Source of the DNA: Sphingobium yanoikuyae
GTDB lineage: Bacteria > Pseudomonadota > Alphaproteobacteria > Sphingomonadales > Sphingomonadaceae
Assembly: GCF_034424525.1 (NCBI RefSeq)
Contig: NZ_CP139979.1
Span: 1,751,001-1,815,000 of the forward strand
Reading direction: 5' to 3'
Length of the DNA: 64,000 bases
The notes beneath the pieces were generated by a model that saw nothing but the letters and a program-made list of their open reading frames with translations, was not told the DNA's origin and did no database searches. Position numbers and translations under genes: made by a program. Below, piece by piece: positions 51,297 through 59,625 of this stretch (position 1 is its first letter; each line of letters begins with the position of its first letter).

Positions 51297-51779
51297 ATGG
51301 CCGACAAAGTGAACAACCTTCAGGATATTTTCCTCAACAGCCTGCGCAAGTCGAAGACCCCGGTGACCATGTTCCTGGTCAAGGGCGTGAAGCTGCAGGG
51401 CATCATCACCTGGTTCGACAATTTTTCCGTGCTGCTGCGCCGCGATGGCCAGTCGCAGCTGGTCTACAAGCATGCCATTTCGACGGTCATGCCGGCCCAG
51501 ACGATGGACCTGACCGATCTGCGCAAGGCCAGTGACGGCAATGGCAAGCCCCGCCTGCTGCAGGAAATCTTCCTGAGCGCCGTGCGCAAGTCGGGCAGCC
51601 CGGTGACCATGTTCCTGGTCAACGGCGTGATGCTCCAGGGCGAGATCGCCGCCTTCGACCTGTTCTGCATGCTGCTCGAACGCGACGGCATGGTGCAGCT
51701 GGTCTACAAGCACGCCATTTCAACCGTGCAACCGCTCCATTCGCTCGACCTTTCGGGCGAGAACGAGCAGGACGACTGA
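51297..51779 (+). CDS. hfq: RNA chaperone Hfq, tandem two-domain form
   Basis: This Sm-like protein mediates sRNA-mRNA pairing. Its 160 residues contain two complete Hfq domains. Domain 1 (about 7-68) runs from [20 protein letters not shown] to [18 protein letters not shown]. Domain 2 (about 86-150) runs from [20 protein letters not shown] to [18 protein letters not shown]. Both keep the YKHAIST Sm2 block. Normal Hfq is 70-110 aa and forms hexamers of single domains; a tandem protein should form a ring from three chains. Domain 2 has diverged more at the usual FDNFSVLL segment (FDLFCMLL). It is followed by hflX, the standard gene order. Confidence 0.95.
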   Translation: MADKVNNLQDIFLNSLRKSKTPVTMFLVKGVKLQGIITWFDNFSVLLRRDGQSQLVYKHAISTVMPAQTMDLTDLRKASDGNGKPRLLQEIFLSAVRKSGSPVTMFLVNGVMLQGEIAAFDLFCMLLERDGMVQLVYKHAISTVQPLHSLDLSGENEQDD

Positions 51780-51793
51780 TCGTCCACGCCGCA

Positions 51794-51829
51794 TCCGGTC
51801 TTCCCGCCGATCCGCGCGGGTAGACCGGA
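51794..51829. promoter_or_regulatory. Long hairpin between hfq and hflX
   Basis: TCCGGTCT (51794-51801) pairs with AGACCGGA (51822-51829), and CCCGC (51803-51807) with GCGGG (51816-51820), separated by a single T/T mismatch; the loop is 8 nt. There is no T tract, so it is more likely an attenuator, processing site or mRNA-stability element than a full terminator. Confidence 0.55.
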
Positions 51830-51854
51830 GCGCGGCCAGATGCTCTAAGCTGAC

Positions 51855-53186
51855 ATGGCCATATTCAATCGCGACTCCGAGGACGAAGTGGCGCGCGGTG
51901 CGCGCGCCGTCGTCGTGCATGCCGAAACCCATGGCGGCGATCGCCGCGACAGCGACGCCCGGCTGGACGAAGCCCGTGGCCTCGCCCTAGCGATCGGCAT
52001 CGATGTGCGCGCCGCCCAGAGCTTCCGCGTCCGTGACCGCAAGCCCGCCACCCTGTTCGGCAGCGGCCAGGTCGACCAGATCGCCACGCTGGTGAACCAG
52101 GAAGAGGCTGAACTGGTCATCGTCGACAATGCGCTGACCCCGGTGCAGCAGAGCAATCTGGAAAAGGGAACCGGCGCCAAGGTTATCGACCGCACCGGGC
52201 TGATCCTGGAAATTTTCGGCGAGCGCGCCGCCACCAATGAGGGGCGATTGCAGGTCGAACTCGCCCATCTCGACTATCAGGCCGGGCGACTGGTGCGCAG
52301 CTGGACCCATCTGGAGCGCCAGCGCGGCGGTTTTGGCTTCCTGGGTGGTCCAGGCGAAACCCAGATCGAGGCCGACAGGCGCATGATCCGCGATCGCATG
52401 GCAAAGATCCGGCGCGAACTGGATCAGGTGACCAAGACGCGCGGCCTGCATCGCGCCCGGCGCCAGCGCGCGCCCTGGCCGGTGATTGCCCTTGTCGGCT
52501 ATACCAATGCCGGAAAGTCGACCCTGTTCAACCGCCTGACCGGCGCCGAGGTGATGGCCGAGGATCTGCTGTTCGCCACGCTCGACCCGACGATGCGGCA
52601 GATCGTGCTGCCGGGGCTGGACAAGGCGATCCTGTCCGACACGGTCGGCTTCGTCTCCGACCTGCCGACCCAGTTGATCGCGGCCTTCCGCGCGACGCTG
52701 GAGGAGGTGCTGTCGGCCGATATCATCGTCCATGTCCGCGACATCGCCCATCCCGATACCGAAGCGCAGCGCGACGACGTGCTGGACGTGCTGAGCGAAC
52801 TGGGGGTGGCCGGTGAAGGCGCGCTGGAACGCGGCGATGGCGAGGCTGATCCGCCGCCGATCATCGAGGCGTGGAACAAGCTGGACCTGCTGGACGCGGA
52901 GAGCGCCGCGCAGGCGCGCGAGATTGCGGCACGGCATGATGACGTCGTCATCATCTCGGCCCTGACTGGCGAGGGTGTCGAAGGACTACAGCGGGCGATC
53001 AGCAGCCGGCTGACGCGCGGTGCGCGGGTTCATAGCCTGCGCCTGCCGATCAGCGATGGTGCGGCCCTTGCCTGGCTGCATGAGCATGGCGAGGTGCTGG
53101 CGACGCGGCCGAGCGAGGCGGAGATGCAGGTGGATGTCCGCCTGTCCGACTCCGGTCTCGCCCGCTTCCTCAAGCGCGACCGTTAA
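51855..53186 (+). CDS. hflX: Ribosome-associated GTPase HflX
   Basis: The 443-aa GTPase splits or rescues stalled ribosomes. The HflX N-terminal domain (FGSGQVDQIATL, then VIDRTGLILEIFGERA, and the GGFGFLGGPGETQIEADRR linker) precedes the G domain. G1 is ALVGYTNAGKSTLFNRLTG, G3 is LSDTVGFV and G4 is AWNKLD. ATG at 51855 lies 75 bp after hfq. Its last 4 nt overlap the convergent nucleosidase gene. Confidence 0.94.
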   Translation: MAIFNRDSEDEVARGARAVVVHAETHGGDRRDSDARLDEARGLALAIGIDVRAAQSFRVRDRKPATLFGSGQVDQIATLVNQEEAELVIVDNALTPVQQSNLEKGTGAKVIDRTGLILEIFGERAATNEGRLQVELAHLDYQAGRLVRSWTHLERQRGGFGFLGGPGETQIEADRRMIRDRMAKIRRELDQVTKTRGLHRARRQRAPWPVIALVGYTNAGKSTLFNRLTGAEVMAEDLLFATLDPTMRQIVLPGLDKAILSDTVGFVSDLPTQLIAAFRATLEEVLSADIIVHVRDIAHPDTEAQRDDVLDVLSELGVAGEGALERGDGEADPPPIIEAWNKLDLLDAESAAQAREIAARHDDVVIISALTGEGVEGLQRAISSRLTRGARVHSLRLPISDGAALAWLHEHGEVLATRPSEAEMQVDVRLSDSGLARFLKRDR

Positions 53187-54088
53187 TCAGGCAGTCGCGC
53201 CACGAAATCCTGCACGACGCGGGCGGAGTTGGCCGAGGCGAGTGCCATGAAGACGCTCATCTGGTTCTGCTCGGCGTCGCCGCCGGCCAGATCCGAGAGG
53301 CTGCGAAAGGCGAGGAAGGGCACGCGGTTGGCATAGGCGACCTGCGCCACTGCCGCGCTTTCCATGTCCAGCACCTGCGCCTGGAAAGTCGCGAACAGAT
53401 ATTGGCGATAGGCGGCATTGTCCATGAAGGCCGGGCCGCTGATGCCGCGCCCGCCGACATGCAGGCTGGGCTGGTGCGGCAGGCATTTGGCGGCGGCCGC
53501 ATCGGCGCAGCGGGCCAGGCTTTCCGAGGATGACAGGGCGCGGGCGATGGCGAGTAGGGCGGGATCGGCCGGGAAGGCGCGGTGCCAGCTCTTGGCTTCG
53601 GCCTCATTGCCGACCTCAACATCGCGCGGGAAGATCATGCCATAATTGGGCAGGTCGTTGCCCGGCGTGCGGAAGATCGGCGCATAGCCGCCCGGCGCCT
53701 CGCGCGCGATCGTGCTTTCCATGAACTGGCCCCAGTCGGCCGCGACCACGACATCGCCAATATGCAGCGAGGGATCGATGCCGCCGGCAATGCCGGAAAA
53801 GAGGATACGCTTCACCGCAAAGCGATCGACCAGCCACTGGGTGGTCATGGCGGCATTGACCATGCTGACGCCGCTTTCGACCAGCAGCACCGGCTTGCCG
53901 GCCATCTGGCCAAGCGTCACCGGCACGCCGTTCAAGCGGACGGTCCGCGGCTGCTCGATCCGGCCGACAAGTGCGGCATGTTCGGGCGGGAAGGCGGTCA
54001 TGATTGCCGTGCGGGGCTGCTCGTCCAGCTTCTGGGCGAGGGCAGGGGATGCGGTCAGCAGGCCGACCAGGGCGAGGAGGAATTTCAT
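53183..54088 (-). CDS. Exported MTA/SAH-nucleosidase-like phosphorylase-superfamily protein
   Basis: The 301-aa precursor has a signal peptide (MKFLLALVGLLTASPALAQ), so it works in the periplasm. The PNP/UDP fold shows FSGIAGGIDPSLHIGDVVVA near the phosphate/ribose site, the catalytic region DMESAAVAQVAYANRVPFLAFRSLSD (given in parts in the gene) and an approximately 60-residue insertion with Cys. MTAN is normally cytosolic and about 230 aa, so export and the insertion are unusual. It probably cleaves N-glycosidic bonds of purine nucleosides. It is coupled by ATGA overlap to a purine permease upstream; together they could salvage extracellular nucleosides. Confidence 0.8.
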   Translation of the reverse strand: MKFLLALVGLLTASPALAQKLDEQPRTAIMTAFPPEHAALVGRIEQPRTVRLNGVPVTLGQMAGKPVLLVESGVSMVNAAMTTQWLVDRFAVKRILFSGIAGGIDPSLHIGDVVVAADWGQFMESTIAREAPGGYAPIFRTPGNDLPNYGMIFPRDVEVGNEAEAKSWHRAFPADPALLAIARALSSSESLARCADAAAAKCLPHQPSLHVGGRGISGPAFMDNAAYRQYLFATFQAQVLDMESAAVAQVAYANRVPFLAFRSLSDLAGGDAEQNQMSVFMALASANSARVVQDFVARLPD

Positions 54089-55416
54089 GCGGCGGCAACC
54101 CAGGCAAAGCGGATGACGATCAAGATGGCGAGCAAGAAGAGCAGCCAGTCGGCGCGGCGCATTTGACCGCGCAACAGCTTCAGGATCGCATGGGCGACAA
54201 TGCCGAAGGCGATGCCGTTGGCGATCGAGAAGGTGAGGGGGATGAGCGCGAGGGTAAGGAAGGCGGGGACGGCCTCGAACGGCTCTTCCCAGCTGACTTC
54301 CACCAGCGGCGCCATCATCAGGCTGCCGACCAGGATCAGCGCCGGCGCCGTCGCATAGAGTGGCACCAGGCCGGCATAGGGCGCGGCGAAGATGGTGACC
54401 AGGAACAGCAGGCCGGTGACGATGGCGGTGAGGCCGGTGCGGCCGCCGGCTGCGACGCCGGCTGCGCTTTCGACATAGGATGTGACGGTGCTGGTGCCCG
54501 CCGTCGCTCCGACCATGGTCGCGGCCGCGTCGGCGATCAGGATGCGGTTGAGATTGGGGACGCTGCCGTCCGGGCGTGCGAGGCCGGCGCGCTTGGTCAC
54601 CGCCATCAGCGTGCCCAGATTGTCGAACAGGTCGACGAACAGGAAGACGAAGATGATTTCCAGCACGCCGATGCCATGGCTGCCGGCGAAGACCGCACCG
54701 AGATCGAGATGGAAGGCGGTGCTGCCCAGTGCGGAAACATCATAGGGCGTCGGCGTGAAATGCAGCGCGCCGACCAGCCAGCCGAGCAGGGTAGTGGCAA
54801 CGATGCCGATCAGGATCGCGCCCCGCACCTGACGGATCGACAGGCCGGCGATCAGCGTCAGGCCGAACAGGGTGAGCAGCACCGGCGCCGAGCGAAGGTC
54901 GCCGAGCGCGACCGAGGTGGCGCTATTGGAGACGACGATGCCGGCATTGCGCAGGCCGATGAAGGCGATGAAGAGGCCGATGCCACCGGCAACCGCCGCC
55001 AGCAGGTGGGGCGGGATGGCGGCGAGGATCATCTGGCGGATGCCAGCGAGGGTCAATGCCAGGAAGGCGACGCCGGAGAGGAAGACGCAGCCGAGCGCGA
55101 CCGGCCAGGGGATGCCGAGACCCAGCACCACAGAATAAGTGAAATAGGCATTGAGGCCCATGCCCGGCGCCAGTGCCAGGGGCACGTTCGCGACCATCCC
55201 CATCAGGATGCTGGCGAAGGCGGCGGCGAAACAGGTCGCAGCAGCCACGCCGACCAACGGCATGCCGGCCTCGCCCAGGATCGCCGGATTGACCAGCACG
55301 ATATAGGCCATGGTGAGGAAAGTGGTGATGCCGGCGATGATTTCCGTGCGCACATTGCTGCCGCGCGCGGCTATCTGGAACCGGCTGTCCAGCCAGGACG
55401 ACAGGGGAGCGGTCAT
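54085..55416 (-). CDS. NCS2-family (AzgA-type) purine permease
   Basis: The 443-aa, roughly 13-helix transporter starts MTAPLSSWLDSRFQIAARGS. EIIAGITTFLTMAYIVLVNPAIL, ATCFAAAFASILMGMVANVPLALAPGMGLNAYFTYSVVLG and VESAAGVAAGGRTGLTAIVTGLLFL blocks are diagnostic of the adenine/guanine/hypoxanthine AzgA branch. Its stop overlaps the start of an exported nucleosidase, which would release the base this permease imports. Confidence 0.9.
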   Translation of the reverse strand: MTAPLSSWLDSRFQIAARGSNVRTEIIAGITTFLTMAYIVLVNPAILGEAGMPLVGVAAATCFAAAFASILMGMVANVPLALAPGMGLNAYFTYSVVLGLGIPWPVALGCVFLSGVAFLALTLAGIRQMILAAIPPHLLAAVAGGIGLFIAFIGLRNAGIVVSNSATSVALGDLRSAPVLLTLFGLTLIAGLSIRQVRGAILIGIVATTLLGWLVGALHFTPTPYDVSALGSTAFHLDLGAVFAGSHGIGVLEIIFVFLFVDLFDNLGTLMAVTKRAGLARPDGSVPNLNRILIADAAATMVGATAGTSTVTSYVESAAGVAAGGRTGLTAIVTGLLFLVTIFAAPYAGLVPLYATAPALILVGSLMMAPLVEVSWEEPFEAVPAFLTLALIPLTFSIANGIAFGIVAHAILKLLRGQMRRADWLLFLLAILIVIRFAWVAAA

Positions 55417-55540
55417 CGCGCACGGCCGGGCAGGAAAAGGGAAGGGGCCATGGCCGGCCCGGACAGCGAAGTTGACACCAGATACCCCCTATGCGCGATG
55501 GTCGCGATTGCGCGCCCTATGCCGCTGCGCACGCGCCGCG

Positions 55541-56044
55541 TCAAAGGTAACGATGCATCACAAATGTGTCGACCAGCCCCAGCGTCGGATGGGCAAAGGC
55601 ATCGGGCACGCGGCCGACAATGGCAAAGCCCATCGCCTGCCACAGCGCGACTGCGCGGCTGTTGGAGGAAACCACGAAATTATATTGCATCGCGCTGAAA
55701 CCCAGATCGCGGGCCAGATCGAAGGAGGCCGCGCACATGCGCCGGGCAACGCCGCGTCCGGTTGCGTGACCTGCGGTGACATAGCCGGCATTGGCAACAT
55801 GGTTACTACCGCCCGGCTGGTTGGCGCGGACGTAGAAGGTGCCGAGCAGGGTGCCATCCCCCTCGACGACGCGGACGGTGCGGTCCGGGGACAGCCACAG
55901 GGCAAGGGCGTCTTCGCGGCTGATCGCGCGATCGACCGCCAGCGTTTCGCCAGCGCGCAGCACTGGCTCCAGGATTGCCCAGATCGCGTCATGATCCGCC
56001 GGCGTGACCGGCCTGATTATTCCGCCTGCTTCGCCTGTTGCCAT
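55541..56044 (-). CDS. GNAT-family N-acetyltransferase
   Basis: The 167-aa protein starts MATGEAGGIIRPVTPADHDAIWAIL. The acetyl-CoA-binding motif A is NAGYVTAGHATGRGVARRMCAAS, followed by QYNFVVSSNSRAVALWQAMGF, which is typical of GNATs. Substrate is unknown. Its first 28 nt overlap the end of mazG, so it is translationally linked to mazG. Confidence 0.87.
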   Translation of the reverse strand: MATGEAGGIIRPVTPADHDAIWAILEPVLRAGETLAVDRAISREDALALWLSPDRTVRVVEGDGTLLGTFYVRANQPGGSNHVANAGYVTAGHATGRGVARRMCAASFDLARDLGFSAMQYNFVVSSNSRAVALWQAMGFAIVGRVPDAFAHPTLGLVDTFVMHRYL

Positions 56045-56787
56045 AGCGCTTCCTTCTCGTCGAGCGACAGGCCGACGAACGCGTCGCCGGCGATTGCCTC
56101 CATCTGACGGAAACGACGATCGAACTTGGCATTTCCTCCACGTAAAGCCACTTCGGGGTCAATCTTGAGATGGCGTGCGAGGTTCACGACGGCAAAGAGC
56201 AGGTCGCCGACCTCTTCTTCCCGATGGGCATGGCTGGTCGCGCTGGCGACCTCGTCCAGTTCCTCATGGATCTTGGCGATCGCGCCCTGGGCATCGGGCC
56301 AGTCGAAGCCGGTGCGAGCAGCCCGCTTCTGCAATTTTTCGGCGCGCAGCAGAGCCGGAAGCGCCTGTGCCACGCCGGCCATGGCGCTTGGGTCAGGGAT
56401 CTTGTCGGCGCGTTCGGCCGCCTTGATGCTTTCCCACTGGGCATGGCCATCCTCGCGCCGGGCGCCTTCGCCAAAGACATGGGGATGACGCCGGATCATC
56501 TTGGCGGCGATGCTGTCGATCACGTCCTGCAGGCGGAAATGGCCGGCCTGTTCGGCGATGCGGCTGTGAAACACGACCTGCAGCAGCAGATCGCCCAGTT
56601 CATCGCGCAGGTCCGCCATGTCGTTGCGTTCGATCGCATCGGCCACTTCATAGGCTTCCTCGATCGTGTAAGGGGCGATGCTCGCGAAATCCTGTTCGAT
56701 GTCCCAGGGACAGCCGGTGTCCGGATCGCGCAGCCGCGCCATGACATCGGCGATCGGCATGATATCTGCGGGACTGGCTTTGGACAT
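56017..56787 (-). CDS. mazG: Nucleoside triphosphate pyrophosphohydrolase MazG
   Basis: This all-alpha NTP-PPase removes non-canonical nucleotides and moderates the stringent response. The 256-aa protein has two MazG repeats. Repeat 1 has YTIEEAYEVADAIE and LRDELGDLLLQVVFHSRIA; repeat 2 has KIHEELDEVASA and EEVGDLLFAVVNLARHL. Each carries the EExxE/ExxD metal-binding pattern. The opening LRDPDTGCPWDIEQDFASIAPYT is the canonical N-terminus. Confidence 0.94.
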   Translation of the reverse strand: MSKASPADIMPIADVMARLRDPDTGCPWDIEQDFASIAPYTIEEAYEVADAIERNDMADLRDELGDLLLQVVFHSRIAEQAGHFRLQDVIDSIAAKMIRRHPHVFGEGARREDGHAQWESIKAAERADKIPDPSAMAGVAQALPALLRAEKLQKRAARTGFDWPDAQGAIAKIHEELDEVASATSHAHREEEVGDLLFAVVNLARHLKIDPEVALRGGNAKFDRRFRQMEAIAGDAFVGLSLDEKEALWQQAKQAE

Positions 56788-56922
56788 GGGAACCTTCGCA
56801 TTGGCTGCTGATGGGCCCGCGGATAGGCGTTTGCCGGATACAAGGCCACCCCCGATGTCGAAAGGGGCGCTGATAGGCGGAGATGGTGCCCATAGGGACG
56901 CGCGTCGGAGCCTGTGGGAGGA

Positions 56923-58665
56923 TTATTCCGCTGCGACGGCATCCTCGTCCTTGACCGCATTGTTCGTCCGCACCTGCACGACCCGCCCCCGGTCGAGATG
57001 AACGATGATGTCGGCAAGTGCGACGAGCGATGCCGTATGGGCTATGGCCAATATGGTGATATGGCCCCGCAAACCGGCAATCGCGGTTTCGATCTTGGTC
57101 TGTGCGTCCATATCGAGGGCACTTGTCGCCTCGTCCAAGATCAGCAGTCTGGGATGACGCAGCAGAGCGCGCGCGAGGGCGATGCGCTGCCTTTCCCCGC
57201 CGGACAGACGGCTGCCACGATCGCCGACCACCGTATCGAGCCCCTGGGGCAAGGCGCCGACGAACTGCCGGGCGTTGGCGGCGTCGAGGGCGTTCCACAA
57301 TTCCTCATCGCTCGCATCCGCCTTGCCGATGCGCAAATTGGTTGCGATGCTGTCATGCAACAGGAAAACGTCCTGGGGCATATAGGCGATCTGGGACCGC
57401 CATTGCCGATCATCCTGGGCAAGGTTGACACCGTCGACCAGGATCTGGCCCTCGCTGGGATCGAGCAGCCCCATCAGCATGTCCGCGATGGTGCTCTTGC
57501 CTGCACCCGAAGGTCCGATCAGGGCAATGATCTTGCCGGCGGGCAATTCCAGATCGAGGTTCGCGATCGTCGGCGTGTCCGCGCCCTGATGGGTGATGGA
57601 TACCCGATCGAAGCGGACATGCCGGGTCAGGAGCGGCATTTGAACGCGCTCCGGCCCGGCGGTGCGGTTCTGCTCTGCCGTGAAGATGCGCAGGAGCCTG
57701 GCGACATTCTCATAGCCTGGCAGGCAGAGGAGCAGTTGCTGGAGCGTGCTTTGCAGGGCGTTGAAGCGCGGCGCGAGGCGCATGAACAACAGCAGCATCG
57801 TCATCAGCTGCGGCAGCGGCAGCGCGATGACGGCATAGGCCACATAGACGAACAGGGCTGCGGCCGCACCGCTTGCCAACTGGAACAGAGCGGTGCTGTT
57901 CGATGTCAGCCGGGCGAACTCGACAGTGCCGACGCGCAGCGTTTCCAGCAACCGATCCAAGCGTTGGAGATAATAGGGTTCGCTGTTGAAAGCCTTGGCG
58001 ATCTTCATGCCGGTGATGAATTCGAACGCGACATATTGCCGTTCCTGCAGGGAATTCGACATGGATTGCGCATGGCGGGCGATCTTCCGGCGCACCGGGT
58101 ACAGGCCGAACAGGGTCGCTGCGCCAACGGTCATGGCGAACAAGGTCATCTGCCAGGATATCAGTGTGGACAGCAGGCCATAGAGTGTCAGCCAGATGAT
58201 ATTCTGGCCAAATGACATGAGGCTGAAGACCGCGACCTGGATGCGATCGACATCGTTGCTGAGCGCATGGTTGAGATCGGACCCGCGCATGTTCGCGACC
58301 AGCGACCAGCGACCATAGCCGATGGCCGTGAACAGGTGCATGCGGATGTCGTCTACCGCCTGCTGCATCGTGCGGGTCATGAGGAGGAGGCGGCGGCGCG
58401 ACACCAAGGCCTGAAAGACCATGAGGCACAGCATCGCCGTCAGCAACCAGCCAAGCGATATGCTGCCAATCCAGGGCAGTTGAATGCTGCTCTGGGCCGC
58501 ACCATGATTGGTGCCGATCAGTTTCAGCAACGGGATCATCGCCAGCAAGGAGCAGCTTTCCAGAATGCTGCCGATCAGGATCAGCAACAGGATGACGGAC
58601 GCCTGTCGGCCATATCCCCCAAGGGAAAAGCGCGCGAAATCGCTGATCTGACGGAACTGGCTCAC
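56923..58665 (-). CDS. Lasso-peptide ABC exporter (transmembrane-ATPase fusion, D protein)
   Basis: This full-type half-transporter exports the mature lasso peptide and probably gives self-immunity. The 580-aa protein has about six membrane helices in residues 20-330. The ATPase domain has Walker A GPSGAGKST (384-391), Q-loop IAYMPQDVFLL, signature LSGGERQR and Walker B LLILDEATSALD. There is no N-terminal C39 peptidase; leader removal is done by B1/B2. It starts with GTG overlapping the kinase stop (GTGA), making it the last gene of the leftward operon A-B1-B2-C-K-D. Confidence 0.9.
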   Translation of the reverse strand: MSQFRQISDFARFSLGGYGRQASVILLLILIGSILESCSLLAMIPLLKLIGTNHGAAQSSIQLPWIGSISLGWLLTAMLCLMVFQALVSRRRLLLMTRTMQQAVDDIRMHLFTAIGYGRWSLVANMRGSDLNHALSNDVDRIQVAVFSLMSFGQNIIWLTLYGLLSTLISWQMTLFAMTVGAATLFGLYPVRRKIARHAQSMSNSLQERQYVAFEFITGMKIAKAFNSEPYYLQRLDRLLETLRVGTVEFARLTSNSTALFQLASGAAAALFVYVAYAVIALPLPQLMTMLLLFMRLAPRFNALQSTLQQLLLCLPGYENVARLLRIFTAEQNRTAGPERVQMPLLTRHVRFDRVSITHQGADTPTIANLDLELPAGKIIALIGPSGAGKSTIADMLMGLLDPSEGQILVDGVNLAQDDRQWRSQIAYMPQDVFLLHDSIATNLRIGKADASDEELWNALDAANARQFVGALPQGLDTVVGDRGSRLSGGERQRIALARALLRHPRLLILDEATSALDMDAQTKIETAIAGLRGHITILAIAHTASLVALADIIVHLDRGRVVQVRTNNAVKDEDAVAAE

Positions 58666-59624
58666 CTATGGTCCTCGCAGTCGGAGCGGACGAGTTCGAC
58701 CGTCTCTTCCAGTCGATTGAGGGCATGCGGGACGTGCAGCGTTGCCACCTGGATGCAGCGGGCAAGGGCAGCGCAACCCTGCATGTGACGGGCCTCATCG
58801 GCGGGCGAGAGCGCTGCCTTCCCGAAACGGGTTATGTAGGAGTAGCGCAGGATCGCCGACAGGGCCTGGGTTCCGGCAAGCCGGGTGAGGCCGGGCTGAT
58901 CCCCCACGCGGTCGAGAACATAGAGGCGTTCGGGTTGCAGCAGATCATGGCGGAAATCGCCCATCAAACGATGCTGGCGTTTGGAAAAGCCGGGATAAAC
59001 CAATGGCAGCGGCTGTGCTTCAGCCAGTTGCATGGCGTCTGCGGCCTCTTCCGCGAGCTTGAGCTGGCCATAGGCTGGCAGGATTTCGAGCGCGCCGTCC
59101 GGGTTTGCGCGGATCGCCAGGAGGTCGTCCGTCAGCAGGCGATGGCCCGCCCGGAGGAAGGCTGCGGCGGTGGTGGATTTGCCCGCCAGCTTGTCGCCAA
59201 CGAAGATGACGCCATGCCCGTCGAGGTCGATCGCGCTGGCGTGGAGCGTGATGTAGCCGCGCATGTGCAACGCCAGCGCCATGATCGGCCCCAGCAGAGG
59301 AAAGGGGAGGTAGGTCACCGGCGTATCGGGATAGGGCTGAATCTCGATGAGGTCGGGGCCGTGGAACTGGAAGGCCGCAACGTCGGGCCATGCCAGGAAA
59401 TGCGTCCCGTCCGTGCGGAACTGCGTGATCACGCCCTCTTCGCGCGACGGCAAGGGCAGGTCGCGGCTATAGATGATGCGAATGTCGGGTACCGATCCCG
59501 CCGGGGCGGTCGTCAGTTCCGGCAGTGGAACATCCGATTCGATCGTCAGCCCAAAGGCACGATAAAGGGACGAGGCCTTGCTGGCGGGGGCAATGGCGGG
59601 CTGAGGCGTTGGGCCCATCTTCAT
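58662..59624 (-). CDS. HprK-like lasso-peptide precursor kinase (K protein)
   Basis: The 320-aa protein starts MKMGPTPQPAIAPASK, with AGGAGG 5 nt upstream; larger in-frame openings lack this site. The HPr-kinase-like core has LHASAIDLDG (His128), P-loop GDKLAGKST (143-151) and LLTDDLLAI (Asp166, Asp167). Related kinases in paeninodin-type lasso clusters phosphorylate the C-terminal Ser of the precursor. The precursor here ends in Ser46, matching that specificity. It starts one nucleotide after the cyclase stop, so expression is coupled. No HPr/PTS context is present, which argues against a housekeeping HprK. Confidence 0.85.
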   Translation of the reverse strand: MKMGPTPQPAIAPASKASSLYRAFGLTIESDVPLPELTTAPAGSVPDIRIIYSRDLPLPSREEGVITQFRTDGTHFLAWPDVAAFQFHGPDLIEIQPYPDTPVTYLPFPLLGPIMALALHMRGYITLHASAIDLDGHGVIFVGDKLAGKSTTAAAFLRAGHRLLTDDLLAIRANPDGALEILPAYGQLKLAEEAADAMQLAEAQPLPLVYPGFSKRQHRLMGDFRHDLLQPERLYVLDRVGDQPGLTRLAGTQALSAILRYSYITRFGKAALSPADEARHMQGCAALARCIQVATLHVPHALNRLEETVELVRSDCEDHR

Positions 59625-59625
59625 G

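Noticed and set aside
47420-51713. Long leftward frames opposite ntrY and ntrX
   Set aside because: They are antisense shadows; the rightward frames carry complete kinase and AAA+ motifs.
58662-59624. Housekeeping HPr kinase/phosphorylase
   Set aside because: The P-loop and His/Asp pattern fit the wider HprK fold, but there is no HPr or PTS gene nearby. The gene is embedded and coupled within the lasso operon.
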